Positions 24,010 through 35,746 of a stretch of 64,000 nucleotides of DNA are shown here, one piece after another. This stretch comes from Wuchereria bancrofti (Eukaryota > Nematoda > Chromadorea > Rhabditida > Onchocercidae). Position numbers and translations under genes: made by a program. Each line of letters begins with the position of its first letter. The first letter of the stretch is position 1. The notes under the pieces are model-generated. The model was not told the origin of the DNA. It made no database searches and saw only the letters and a program-made list of their open reading frames with translations. The stretch is from NCBI GenBank assembly GCA_005281725.1, contig SSBO01000005.1:558001-622000 (forward strand), in the 5' to 3' direction.

Positions 24010-26856
24010 ATGGAAGCGGAAGCAAGTAGTTCTGATGGCTCAACAACAAGTGTAAGTTTTTTTATGTTTTAGAATCAATGGCAGAAAGAAAAACCATATG
24101 AAATATTGAATTGCCGTTGAGGTTAGCATTTCCGTACCTTTTGATTCCAGCCTGTGCCATCGATAACACCGTATGAAGTGAATTCGATGATACTTTGTAG
24201 CCATACCGATAATCTCTTTTATGAGGCTAAAATAATCGCCGTAAAAATGCAAGCAAATGGAGAGTATTTGTACACCGTTCACTACCAGGTTGTCTTTTAG
24301 TTCTTACCTGCGTAACCTTTACGAGTAGAAACAGGTAGAAGGAAATGTGCTTTTGAGCATTGCACTGCACTTTTGTGTCTTATACTAAAGAGGGAAGTAC
24401 ATATTTAGGACAGGAAAAGAATTGTAGACAAAGTAGTGAAAACATTATTGAAACACGTGGATCTATTACTAGGGATGGAGTAAACGATACGATGAAAATA
24501 TCCCGCACAGCAGGTCTGCATCACGATTCCGTCCGTTTACACCGGAAAATATTGAACTTGCAAAGGTAATGTCGGTATTATTGCTGAGGCATTTGTTTTC
24601 GTAATTCGAGTACTGCGAATTTAATTGTGAGCAAATAAATAAGCGTCTTTTTCTGGTTTTTTTTGATACTGATTTATGTAGCCTATATTATGAATGATTT
24701 TAATTGACCTAAAATATATTGCACTGAATTTTGGTCAACTGATTTTATGACAAGACAAAATTGAAATTAGTATGATTTAAAGTGTTAACGTTAAGTTACA
24801 ATTTAAGTTAGAATGATAGAAGTCAGATGGTTAGCTATTGTTCCATGTCAATGGACTGGATGTATAATAGGCAGAATAGTGATGTCTTAAAATATTAGAT
24901 GTTTAGATTGAAATGAGGGAAGCGAAAGCTCGAGCTGCTGAGCTAGTTAAAAAAAAGAAGCCACAAAAGGCAGAAATTCGGCGTGGGCGCTCGGCTGTAC
25001 AGTTGTCAGAGTCTTCTTCCAGTAAGAGAACTTGTAATATAATTAAATGTTGCCGCCTTCAGATGTGTTGAAAATTCCTCTTTTCTGTTGATATTTGTTA
25101 CAATTTTAGTAGATCATAAAAATATATTTCTTAAAGAATGATATCTGCCGAACTTTGCGCAGTTAAATTAATTTATAAATCATGCTTTAGATATCTTTAG
25201 AAGATCACTAATATACATAAATCACGTTGTTTTCTAGATGCTTCTCGAGATGCAAAACTGCTAGTCAATCACAGTGTCTTTGGGGATAGTTCAACGGAAA
25301 GTATATCGAGAAGTTCATCCACAAATGAGGTTAGAAAACAAATGAACTTTTGGATTATAGCAGCATCCTCTTTGGATATTATTAATCAGTTGAGCATCAG
25401 CCAATTTCCTGATGAAATATCTTCTTTAGGAAGTTCTTTAGGCAGTATCAGTTCCTGAAAAGCTGAAAGCTCTGCTAGAAAATGACCGTCGTTTGGTTGA
25501 AAGCGAGCTGAAATTACCGCGCCTACCATGCCGCTTGACCGTTTCAAAGATTATGAAAGAGGTGAGGCGTTAGGGATTACTAGTTTACTAATCTAGTCAA
25601 AAATCATTTTTCTGAAGAGACCAGTAGAAATTAAATTCGAAATTAAAATCATTTTGTTGACAAAGCTAAGTTAAAATTTGCTTCCAGATACCTAGCAGTT
25701 TACATGTTTCGGTTGTTTATATTTTGGCAAATTTCTTTTACACTGAACAGAATTTGTAAGGAAATTGGGAAATTAGATGAGTTGAAGATTGAGCAGGAAT
25801 TTCTGTCAATTTCTGTGCATCAGTCCATCCACTGCAGTATGTTATGCACGTGCGAAAACTGGATGCCGTATGCTCAGAAGTTAAAGTGCATAAAGGACGA
25901 GCACGATATTGGAAAGGTGTTGTGGCCGCGCTAGATGAATGTGCAGATAATATGAAAGTAAGCACTTACAGGTCTCGTTTTAGAACTGAACTAAATTATA
26001 GGTTAAATTTTGAAATATTACGACTGATAAAAGGGTGTTATTTGACATTATTGCATGTGAAAATCTTTTCTCTAAGATCAACCTTTCTGGTTTGCTGTAG
26101 AGTACCTTGTCCGAGATGTCAACTGGAAAAGTGGCATGATTTTTTGCACATTTCCTGAGTCCTGTAACGTTTTTTTTTTGCTCTAAAAAAAATAGCACTT
26201 TACCGGTTATTGCTTTTTACACTACTCCGAAACTTGATGTTGCAGAGTTTTTTCGATCTGATTATAGCGTCTGACATATTGTACGCAAACGAGAAGTTGC
26301 GTCATAAGGACCTGACTGAGGAGACTTCCGGAGTCATTCATCTGTACAATATATCAGGTTAGGGCAAGCATTTATTATGTATGAAAGTATTTTTGTTATT
26401 TAAAGAGCATTATGTTCCAAAGAATTACTTCCCGTTGAATAACAGGAATTCTTTAATGTCAAATCTTAAAGTTCAATGCTTTCAGTGGATTTCAGATCTG
26501 TTGAATGAACCAAAAGGAGGACTTCGGGCATCGGAATACTATGGTTTTATTTATTTGCTTCGACTACTTATTAGGTTTCCGGAAATGATCGAGTGAGTTG
26601 GAACTATTTGATGTAAATTCTCATTCCTTCAAAATAGGAAAAAACTGCAAATGGCAACCTCGAATGTCTCCTTCCGTAATTCATTTTTAGATGTATGCTG
26701 TGCGACAACGATTCCAAAGAGATTTTGACTGTTTTTGTCCAGTCATTTGTTCGTTATTTGGGGAGCAATTCCGAGAAATTTTTCGATCCAGAGCAGGACT
26801 ATGAAACCGTCACTGAAGAGTACAAGCTGCGTCTCTTGCAAAACTCTAAAATTTAG
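24010..26856 (+). CDS. mrg-1: MRG15/MORF4L1-like chromodomain and MRG-domain protein
   Basis: Nuclear chromatin protein. In other animals it reads methylated H3K36 and joins NuA4/TIP60 and Sin3-type complexes; C. elegans MRG-1 acts in germline gene control. Ten exons: 24010-24051, 24151-24288, 24473-24565, 24907-25021, 25238-25329, 25442-25561, 25838-25957, 26246-26357, 26496-26592, 26691-26856, about 364 aa. The N-terminal chromodomain (residues about 15-75) shows FYEAKIIAVKM, GEYLYTVHYQ and GWSKRYDENI. A basic linker (KKKKPQK) precedes the MRG domain, whose signature is ASEYYGFIYLLRLLIRFPEMI near residue 290. The start directly follows TTTTCAG, typical of trans-splicing. In the chromo GW motif the second Trp of the usual NWDEW is Tyr, so methyl-lysine binding may be altered. 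Exon 6 must begin at 25442, because the earlier AG leaves an in-frame stop. Confidence 0.9.
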
Positions 26857-27728
26857 CTGTAGTTTCACCGTTGCAAATGCCTAATTATAATCTATTATAT
26901 ATCCACAGCAAGCCTTTGCAAATGTATGATTTCCATAAATTCTTTTAAAATAGAATTCTTCTACGACTGCTTATCACTGTATTATGTTCGATATTCTTGT
27001 ATTACATATGTTTTATCTGATGTCAGGTGAACTTGAAAAGAACAAAAACCAAAGATCACGCCAAAATGATGTGTTACCAATGGGTCATTTTAGGTGCATG
27101 CATTTTACATGCTTAACTTATCTATATGGCCTACATTTTCTCAAGGGGAAAAAATTATGGGAACATCATTCAAGGATGAATGATGATGACTACCCGAAGA
27201 TTAGTATTTTATAGCTGACGAGACTTAAATTTTACAAAACTTTCATAATTCAACATTCAGATACAAATACTAATTTCACACCGGAAAGCTTGTTTTCCTT
27301 TCTAATTGTTTAGATCTTTTTTTAAATGTTTTTTAGGGACGTCTTACATTCATTAAATCAATTTAACATTGAAGCGGATATATCTTATATATCTGTTCTT
27401 TTTTTTTGAATATATGTTTATACTACGAATACATTTACATAAATCACGAGGACAAAATTCGGAAACCAGTTAGAGAGCTATCTAAGTCAGTGAAATTCTG
27501 ACAGGGCCAAAGTTTTTTCGAACAAACAATTCCAGTAAAGTATCTCACTAGATGTATTTCTCTTAACCAACTCAACTCTGAGCATACTTTTTTTCTCGAG
27601 TCTATAGAAAAAAGTCACGTGTGCAGAAAAGCGCAAGTTTTGTCCTCGTAAATGTAATTCAGTGTTTTTGATCAATTAGTATAGTATAGGCACCTTCTAA
27701 CATAAGTTTAACAGGTTCCAGTGAATTT

Positions 27729-30683
27729 CTAGTCTCCTTGATAACGAATACGTAAGGAAATTGGTCGAGCCCGAGTTTCATCAGCAATAAGAAGTTCGTC
27801 ACCGTTTGCCAGGCCGAGATCTACAAATAATCGGCTTATGGTTTGGTAACCTGTTAAAGAACATTTCCTATGATAAATTCAACTTTATCTTATGCATATC
27901 TATTAAGTAGACGTCCGTAACACTAATCGATCCGAAATTTGTGCAAAGTGTAAACTTCAAATTCATTCCAACCAAACCGGGAAACTCGCCTTCCAAAGTT
28001 CTGGATAAATTGGCAGTGCTGATTTCATTCAATTCAGGTATCAGGTCGCTTTTCATATATAACTTTTCCGTTGCTGTTTGTATTGATGGATTACAAAGCT
28101 GACTATAAAACAATGAGTTTTTTTTCATAAGATTAAAGTTTTTTTCATCTTGTTTCTTACTCTAACCTTCAACTTCCTTTAAATGTTAGAATAAGAGGAA
28201 AGGAAGAGGCAAATTTTTTTGAACTAAAGTACTGATCATGAAGTGTATCACTGTGTATCTCTCTCGTCAATAGAAACAGAAATGTGAATCACATGGAAAC
28301 ACTTACTATCTTTTTATAATTTCATCTAGCAAGTAGCGCAGTGTTTCCTTGGCGGGTATATCTACGTACTGTGCCTGTTCACCACATACTAAACAGTCCA
28401 GCTGAAAAAAATTTCTTTTTTATCGAGGAAAGAGTAAACATCAGTAAAGTTCTCCTTAAACTTATTAATAAAATATATCGAATAAAGTGCACTTTCCTTA
28501 CCAATTGTCGGGTTTTAATTAAAGACGCAAAGTGTATAAAAAACCCATTTTACGAAAGAATTTATTATCAATGAATATATGCGCGTGCACAAATTACTGA
28601 CTTACTCTTTTTTCCAATTCGACAACTCCAACGAAAGCTCCCTCAATGTTTGTGAAATTGAGGTAGTTTTGCATTGGGCATGAAATGCTGTAAAAAAGTA
28701 ACAATTAACAAGGAAAAACCGCTAGGAATCGAAAATATCAGTTAAAAAATGTCAAATCAGGAAACTTACTTTGAAGCTAGTTTCAAAGCCTCCAGTGCGC
28801 ATGATGCTGAAATATCTAAAGTTCTCACTATCCTTATGGATAACATGTTTACAAATAACGAGTGCAAATATTAGTTTATATGAATATTATTGTGTACTAG
28901 TATTCACTTGTATAAAGTGTTCGTACATATATCACTAGAAGTGAAGAGAAAGGAATTCAAGATCGAAAACGACAACAATTAAATACTACCTGCAATAACA
29001 GCATTAGTAGATGCCACAGCTGGAATTATTCGCTTCAAAACACCTTTTGTAAGTCTTAAATCAACTCCTTTGATATTGTATTTGTTAGCCCTTTTTAAAG
29101 CAGCTTTAAACACCCATTGCACATGTTCCATGTTATCAGTGTCCATCGCTTCACCTGAATAATACTCTTATAGCAGTTTTTGAGATAATGGTAGCATCCG
29201 TGTGGTACATGTGTGTGAAGTGTTATATTCAAATTACAAATAAATGAAATATCAAAGTGAACCATTAAATGGTTTGTCCGTATGCCACTGTATTATTTTC
29301 ACATATTCGATGCAATGTTCAGGAAGTCGAGGAGTGTTTGCTATCGTGCACATAGGAAAAGTGATCTATAAATGCAAGGCTCACAAGCTGACTGACGACC
29401 ATAAATGGGCTCAAATTTAAATTAAATCAAATTCGACTGCAACGAATTTGAATAAAAATAAAATGTAACCTGTGGTGGGTACAGATCAACAGTACATTCG
29501 ACACAAGCAGTCATCGTAGGCAGTATCATTCGAGAATTGCCCTTAAATCCTTCTGTGCCACCATCAATTAAAGGTATAATGCCTGTTGGATTACCATCCG
29601 AATCGAATTCCACTATGCTTACCTATTTTTGATTTAGTTACGAAATATTTAGTTTACGCCACAAAGGTTAACTGTTATTCGGACAGAAAGCTTTATAATT
29701 TCAGCTAGAATAATATACCTACATTCCATTACAAATTCAACATTAATTGGATAAAATAAATAAGAAAAATTGACCAATTTAGCATTAAGCCATCTTCTCG
29801 CAACGACAGAATCCAAACCACAAATGATGATGTCGAATGATCGATAAAACTGGTCATCCTTATCCTGTATCTTACAATTATGACTGCAAATAACTTTTTT
29901 GAATATCAACGGATAATGAAATTAAGCTAATATATTTCACAAGCGAAACCCTATATGCTTGATGTCAATGTACTATTATTCAATGTATTATCTCCTTGTT
30001 TTCAGTATAAAACGCACGCGACTACAGAGCAATCCGGGATTCGTTTCTGGATGAATGCTGCCGCTACCTCGGCTTTTGATTTACCCACATCAGTTTCACT
30101 GAAAATAACCGGAATAAAAAAATAACATAAAAGATGAGGGACTGCGAAACGTATATCAATTTTGGTTTAGGTTTGAAAGATAATGGAACTAACCGAAAAA
30201 GGAACTGCCTATTCAGATTGGACAATTCAATCGTATCCATATCGATCACTTCGATCCTTCGAAAACCAGATAATGCCTAAGCATATCTAATCAAAATAAA
30301 TGGAAAGTTTCTGTCTGATTAGTACAATTCTCACCAATGTGATATGGCCACTAAATCTACCGACAGAAAATAAATACCAAATCTTTCAATAATTCACATC
30401 CTAATCCACCAGCTCCGACCACTAATACGTGGCAGTTTTGTACTGTTTCCAAGTTCTAAAAAAGTAAGTTTTTTCAATCACACACGGAAATCTTCAAATG
30501 CTGAAACGAAAAACAGGAAACATAATTTCACTGCACTAAATTAAGGAAATAGCTTAAATTAGAGACGATAACCTGCATTCCTGGTTCGAAGGCTGGATGG
30601 GCAAAAGCCGATTTCCCATCGGTAAGACGCCTTAAGTCACGCCATCGTTCGTTTCGAAATTTATCAACCGATAGTTCCTCCAT
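27729..30683 (-). CDS. UBA3: NEDD8-activating enzyme E1 catalytic subunit UBA3
   Basis: With its partner APP-BP1/ULA-1, UBA3 adenylates NEDD8, forms a thioester with it and passes it to UBC12 for cullin neddylation. Thirteen exons (high to low): 30683-30573, 30455-30378, 30276-30194, 30098-30018, 29883-29775, 29622-29470, 29365-29263, 29154-28990, 28806-28770, 28687-28606, 28401-28307, 28102-27924, 27850-27729; 465 aa against about 463 in human. Visible motifs: nucleotide-binding [52 protein letters not shown], and the catalytic cysteine in MTACVEC (about Cys194). Zinc-site cysteines remain in LDCLVC. The C-terminus is the ubiquitin-like E2-binding fold ([13 protein letters not shown]). The end of exon 12 was chosen to preserve phase and family length. 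C. elegans orthologue: rfl-1. Its start faces the astacin-like gene 266 bp away. Confidence 0.93.
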
Positions 30684-30949
30684 CTGAAAGTTTGGATGCC
30701 AACAAAATGAAAGTGATAGGAAAGCTTCCCACTATGATCTCTGTTACTCTGCCATGATCTGTGAAATACGAAATGAACTACGGAGAGCTACCGAATCACA
30801 CTTTTTTCCAGTTACCATTACCATTACTCTACCATCTTCTCATGTCAGCCATGAATATGATGAATAACTAAGCTGGGAAATTATTTCAGTCAACAAACAG
30901 TGCCCGTGCACCTTCCACTCCTCTCTTTTCCCTTTCAGCAACACATATC
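30684..30949. promoter_or_regulatory. Probable shared bidirectional promoter (UBA3 / astacin-like gene)
   Basis: Only 266 bp separate the start codons of two divergent genes, so both promoters must overlap here unless a longer leader is trans-spliced. A CCTTTCAG acceptor-like site lies 12 bp before the astacin-like ATG. No TATA box or recognised factor site was identified. Confidence 0.55.
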
Positions 30950-33900
30950 ATGAATTCCTGCAGATGGCTGCTTTTCAAACTTATCTTTCTCAGCTTAACG
31001 GTAATCTGTAATTTGTGTAATTCAAGTAAAACTGCGTATAGGTATCGAACTCGAGTAGAATATATTAAATCAGCATTCTTTAAAATATACAAGAGGTTTC
31101 TGTTATTTAAAGTGTTACAAAGTCTCATTAATTTTCTCGACTGGGTATCACTGAAGAGATTTGTTTTACTTTATCAAGAAAAAAAACCAAATTCTCTTAT
31201 CTCAGTAAGATAATATCCAAGAATATTTTCTAAATTCTCTTTGTAACTGATCGATGACTTGACGAAATTAAATAGGAAATTAAATAAGAATTTGGGAGGT
31301 TTAGTAGCTACCATAAGAAAATACTCCTCTGCAAGCAAAGAAGGCGGTATCTCACGTGCAGTTACGTCAAACCACCATGAAATATGTACAACCTTTCCTG
31401 CTAATCCTGAGGACTGGAATGACCGGAAACACATAGGTTCATAATAAACATTCAAGAATCATATTTTACAAATAAGTACGAAATAATATCTTAGTATTTT
31501 GATGATTTCATATAATTCTAACTCAGTTTCGATAAGTACCAATAAATTGCAGTGTAGTACACCGGGAAAGTGGATGTTTGTGATGGATGCCAAAAAAGAA
31601 AACCAATGGAAGCAACAAACAATACCTCTATGGATTTGTAAATAAGCAATATATTTACTTTACTGCACAGAGGCTACTTTTATGAGAAGGCTCAGCTGTG
31701 TTTAAACCTTAAATATCAAAATAAATTTGAAATGGAGTTTAGTAATATTTCTTTAATTCCTGCGAAGATAATATGAAATCAGGACTGATTTGTTTTCTTT
31801 TTAGCACCGGCTTATTCGAGACGTCGATGGGAACAATTGGCGGATCTATTGTTTCAGGTACAAAACAGAACGAATATTAAATTTCGGTCTTTTATCAAAG
31901 AGAGAGATAACGATTACGTATCTGTGAAGACGACTACTTATGGCTGTTACGGACTTCTTGGATACGGGAAGGGTGGAGAAAGAGTAAGTTGCACGCTAAA
32001 CATTATATTTCACTGTGGAATTCATTGAGAAAGCTTTCAATTCAATGAATGGAAAATGACATAAAGGTTTCTATTCGCAAATTTCATACTCCGTCACGGT
32101 GTATTCGATATGTGATCTTTTTGATTCTAAACTTTCCCTTCGTACTTTTGTACAATTCCCGGTCAGAAACCATTCCACGTGCTCAGCTCTCACACTTCAC
32201 TTAAAACACCGTCTTTAGTGGATCAATATCTACGATGAATGTATAGAGTACAGTCACATTGTCCTGCGATCAATATATCAAATTCTTGGTTTTCAAATGA
32301 TTGCAATGAAGGAGCCGGAAGGAAACATATTGTATTCCGGTGCTGACAGCGAGATTGGTGTAAGTTGCCTAATACTTAGCAAATTTTCTAATGAATTCTT
32401 CCTCTGCGTACTGAGCTTTCAATGCGTATGAGACAATACAATATCGAAATAATGGGATGCTCGAAAGCATCCGCATTATCCGGTAAAAGAAGCTAAAAAA
32501 AACCACCAACATAAAAGAAGCCTCAAAAAAGAATTCGAAGTGAGGAAGCCTACCGTGTCACCGTAAAAGTCATTCTGTGTTACCACTGCGAGACAAACTC
32601 TTCAAGCCTTTTTGTTGTCTTGTGCTTCTAATGCGGTAAAGTTGCAGTACCTTAAATTTGTGGTATGGAAGGACAAATTTATTGTGGATTCAAATAAGCT
32701 GACCGAAGAGATCAACGAAGAAGAATGCATTGGAATGGAAACTGCGACAAGTATGATGTGCCACCAACCGAATATGGAATTTGTAAGAGCACCTCTTTCT
32801 ATCTCTGAATGACAGTACAATGTCTCACACTTATTGAAGCCTCTCGATATCCTCTCGACGAGAACGGTTCAAAGTTTCAATTACAGTTTTACTGGAGCAA
32901 AGTGTACGAGAATCTTATCCACTCCTATCCCTACGTAGATGACCCACTCTTTGGACGTGTGTACAGAAGGACCAGAAATGTAAGCAACCACGACATCTTC
33001 CACGTGAACAGAATTTACAAACAGGTATTCACATACGTCGAAGAGACATCTATGAAAGATCTTTTACGGGTCACAAATACATCACAGTACCTCCTCCACT
33101 TACCCCCACTTTACTCAACCCGGGCTCAAATAACCCATCAATTCCTGAGACTGGTCCAGACTTGTTATGAAAATTATTTTGTCCTAGCCTACTGCTTACT
33201 GAATTTTTTCATGATATCTACTAGAAAAGCAACCTACTAGTCAGTAAGTCAAGTTAGTTATCGATTACTCTGTTATCACCATTTATCGATCACTGCACTG
33301 TTATAACAAGTCTGGACTAGTCTTACAGTTTTACTGGAGCAAAGTGTTTTTACTTGTCACCATTTGCACCTGTCCCTGTCCTCACTATCCTTACATTCTC
33401 TTTTGATTCTTGCCTTTATCAGCAGTTCCCAAATTTAGGCCAACAAAGATTCGAATTATCGATTGCATGATTTCGCCAATCCTTCAATGTATAGGGCTGA
33501 AGATTTCCAAAAAATGCCCAATGTTATCATTGGACTGGCTGATTTGTATTGTGAGGATAGTCTCGTTGACTGTGACTTTCTACACAAATCTCGGGGCCAT
33601 TGCAATTCATTTCAGGAGTTCAGGTTGATACCAGCAATTTTTCATATTTTTAGAAGCATTTTTCATGTGAATTGCTTCGCAAGCGATCAAGAAATATAAA
33701 TGAAAATTTGCTGAAAAAGTGTTTATGGAAGAACTTTTTCTTCTGAGAATATCCCGTTGCAGGTACATATTATGTGCTCGGACCTGTGGAATGTGCGGTA
33801 TAAGCTTACGACTGTACTATATTAGTACGCATCATCCTTTCTTATACATCCAGGTTAACTTTCCGGATTTCTCCTTTGAACCGGTCTTATTTTGATGTCC

Positions 33901-35099
33901 TCTCTCTCTCGCTTCTGCTTTGTGCGATTATCAACTTATTACCAGTACTGAAATATTAGAACATATGTTACTTGTTAATGATATAATAGTTGAATATCTC
34001 TTCTTTCTCCTTCCCTTCTTCCTCTCATACCTTTTTCCAAACGTTGTGATTCTATCGCAGAAATCTCTTACTCTTTATGGAATTATGAAAACGTACTTTT
34101 TCCATCTAAAATGTGCTGAAAACAATAAGGAAATAAAAACTGAATTTAGAATAATGGAAAAATAAAGGAATGCGGTCAAGCCATCAAAGAAATCAATAAT
34201 TTCAGGAAAAGATAGAACATCAGTTGCCAATATGCACCGATGACCTTCAGGCTGTTCTAAACGGGACATGTAGTCATACAAATTTGCATAATTGCTTGCT
34301 TCCCAGATTTCGGGAAAAGTGCCGCAGAAGTTGTGGCTATTGTCCAGAACAAAGTCGAGTTGATTGCAAATTTGTAAGCTTTCTGGGAATCATTGCAAGG
34401 AAATACAATTGACTTATACAAACAAGTGTCACATGCCGCATTAATAATGTATTATTAAATTAGTTGTATAACAGGTAACGGCTGTAAATGCAGAATATTT
34501 GTACGACCATCCGAATTACAATTATCGCTGCCAGTACATTCGAGCCATCTCGAATAGGAAATGCGAGGCGGTACGGCCCTTTTTATTTTTTCTTTTCTTG
34601 CACGAGATTAATACTTGGTCATTCTTTGCAGTTTTCAAAAAGTTTTCAACAGAACCTTTTTTTTTGAAAAAAAAAAAAAGAAATATTATGCTGGGTAATT
34701 ACTGGCATCGAACTGCTGTATGGTTTGGCAGAGAGAAACAAAATTTTTAATTGAATAAGTACAGCATTGATTAGCAAACCTTCTGCTAGTTCAACAACAA
34801 CAGTATGAATAAGGGAGATGAGAGGTAGTAGCTAGTGAGGAAACATTTCTTGCTTTGAGAATTCGTGCTGCACAGATAGATTTCCCGTATATCTTCAGGA
34901 TGAAAAAGTTGCGATAAATCCGATTACGGACTGCATGCTATCCTGTGGTCATTATGCATGCTCTCGGGGTGATATAGAAGAAGATATGGGGTATGGGCAA
35001 GTTCCTGTGATGCAACTGTATGTACCGCAAAAACAATGGCAATTTGCGACTCTTGGGTCTTTGGCTAGTTTTGAGGAAACCAATTCGTCATTCAGTTAA
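30950..35099 (+). CDS. Secreted astacin-like protein, zinc ligands lost, with ShK domains
   Basis: Predicted secreted protein. A signal peptide (MNSCRWLLFKLIFLSLTVIC) starts exon 30950-31016; the junction to 31305-31436 is tentative. Then come exons 31805-31983, about 32214-32356, 32648-32782, 32887-33024, 33439-33623, 33763-33797, 34216-34373, 34475-34570, 34899-35099. The middle resembles an astacin (M12A) domain: an N-terminal helix region with QNRTNIKF, TTTYGCYGLLGYGKGGER (like the GRxGGxQ segment), and an end HDIFHVNRIYK like the astacin terminus INRLYKC. Where active enzymes have HExxHxxGxxH, this one reads RSIYQILGFQM, so no ligand histidine remains. The C-terminus has two six-cysteine ShK domains (CEDS to CGMC, CTDD to CGYC) and a third, looser one. 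Nematode NAS proteases often pair astacin with ShK. A non-catalytic, binding or decoy role is inferred. Confidence 0.72.
32881..33347 (+). repeat. 25-bp direct repeat duplicating a splice acceptor and exon start
   Basis: The 25 bases at 32881-32905 (splice acceptor TTACAG plus the first 19 bases of an exon) recur exactly at 33323-33347, inside the next intron. The downstream copy is followed by different sequence and does not continue the coding frame. Confidence 0.8.
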
Positions 35100-35126
35100 T
35101 AAGATTAAACTGTGTAATTTAATTGC

Positions 35127-35153
35127 AATAAATTTCATTTCATCCAAATAAAC
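35127..35153 (+). other. Two AATAAA polyadenylation signal candidates
   Basis: AATAAA at 35127 and again at 35148, 28 and 49 bp after the stop of the astacin-like gene. The clustering and spacing fit a real 3' end. Confidence 0.55.
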
Positions 35154-35178
35154 ATAATCTTACACAGTTCATTTTCAC

Positions 35179-35199
35179 CTCTCTCTCTCTCTCTCTCTC
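35179..35199. repeat. (CT)n microsatellite
   Basis: About ten uninterrupted CT units just after the astacin-like gene 3' end and before the next transcription unit. Confidence 0.9.
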
Positions 35200-35424
35200 G
35201 CATATACTTCCTTCTTCCCACTTTATGGCGCGTTAGTATGACAACGTGTGAGTGAGTATGACGACGGTACGTGTTACGCGCACTTTATGCATTTCATTTC
35301 ATCGTGACATATAAATATCGGCTCAACACTAGAATTCTTATTCTTTAATTTTGGGATTATTTATTGTGGCTGTCGAGAAGTACGATTGTGGGAATTAGAA
35401 CCGTTTGTTCAGTACGGTAGTGAA

Positions 35425-35541
35425 ATGTACGCGCAGCCAAAAGACATCGTTTTGTTGATCGCTGGAGTGATACCGCTGGCGATCATCGTTCTCATGCAGT
35501 GTGCGAGTGGGAAACGGACAAAAAAGATAAATTTGGTTTAG
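35425..35541 (+). CDS. Possible 38-aa single-pass membrane microprotein
   Basis: ATG to TAG frame encoding a short N-terminus (MYAQPKD), one hydrophobic segment of about 18 residues (IVLLIAGVIPLAIIVLMQ) and a basic tail (SGKRTKKINLV). The layout is that of small integral membrane proteins. Short length means chance cannot be excluded; it could also be an upstream ORF in the leader of the MSP-domain gene 206 bp downstream. I recognise no named homologue. Confidence 0.35.
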   Translation: MYAQPKDIVLLIAGVIPLAIIVLMQCASGKRTKKINLV

Positions 35542-35746
35542 TGATTCTTAGTAATACCGTTTTTCTTTCCAAATATTCGGGATAAGTGATACGGAAAGAA
35601 GGACTGCCCGTTCATCTATCGCAGCAGGTGTATAGGGCGACGACAGAGCAAGACTAGGTCGCTCTCCTCTGTTGCCGATCATGAATTGATCTTGTTATCT
35701 ATGATTTAATGCTTTGAATCATTCGCCGTTATACGATTAGTTAAAT

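Noticed and set aside
31174..31455. 93-codon minus-strand frame opposite the second exon of the astacin-like gene
   Set aside because: The plus-strand frame joins in phase to the astacin-like exons; the minus frame has no start context or partner exons.
32809..33240. A single 143-codon exon running through 33025
   Set aside because: The strong donor at 33025 (CAG|GTATTC) and the next exon in phase fit better; sequence beyond 33025 shows no domain and the frame's start would bypass the acceptor at 32886.
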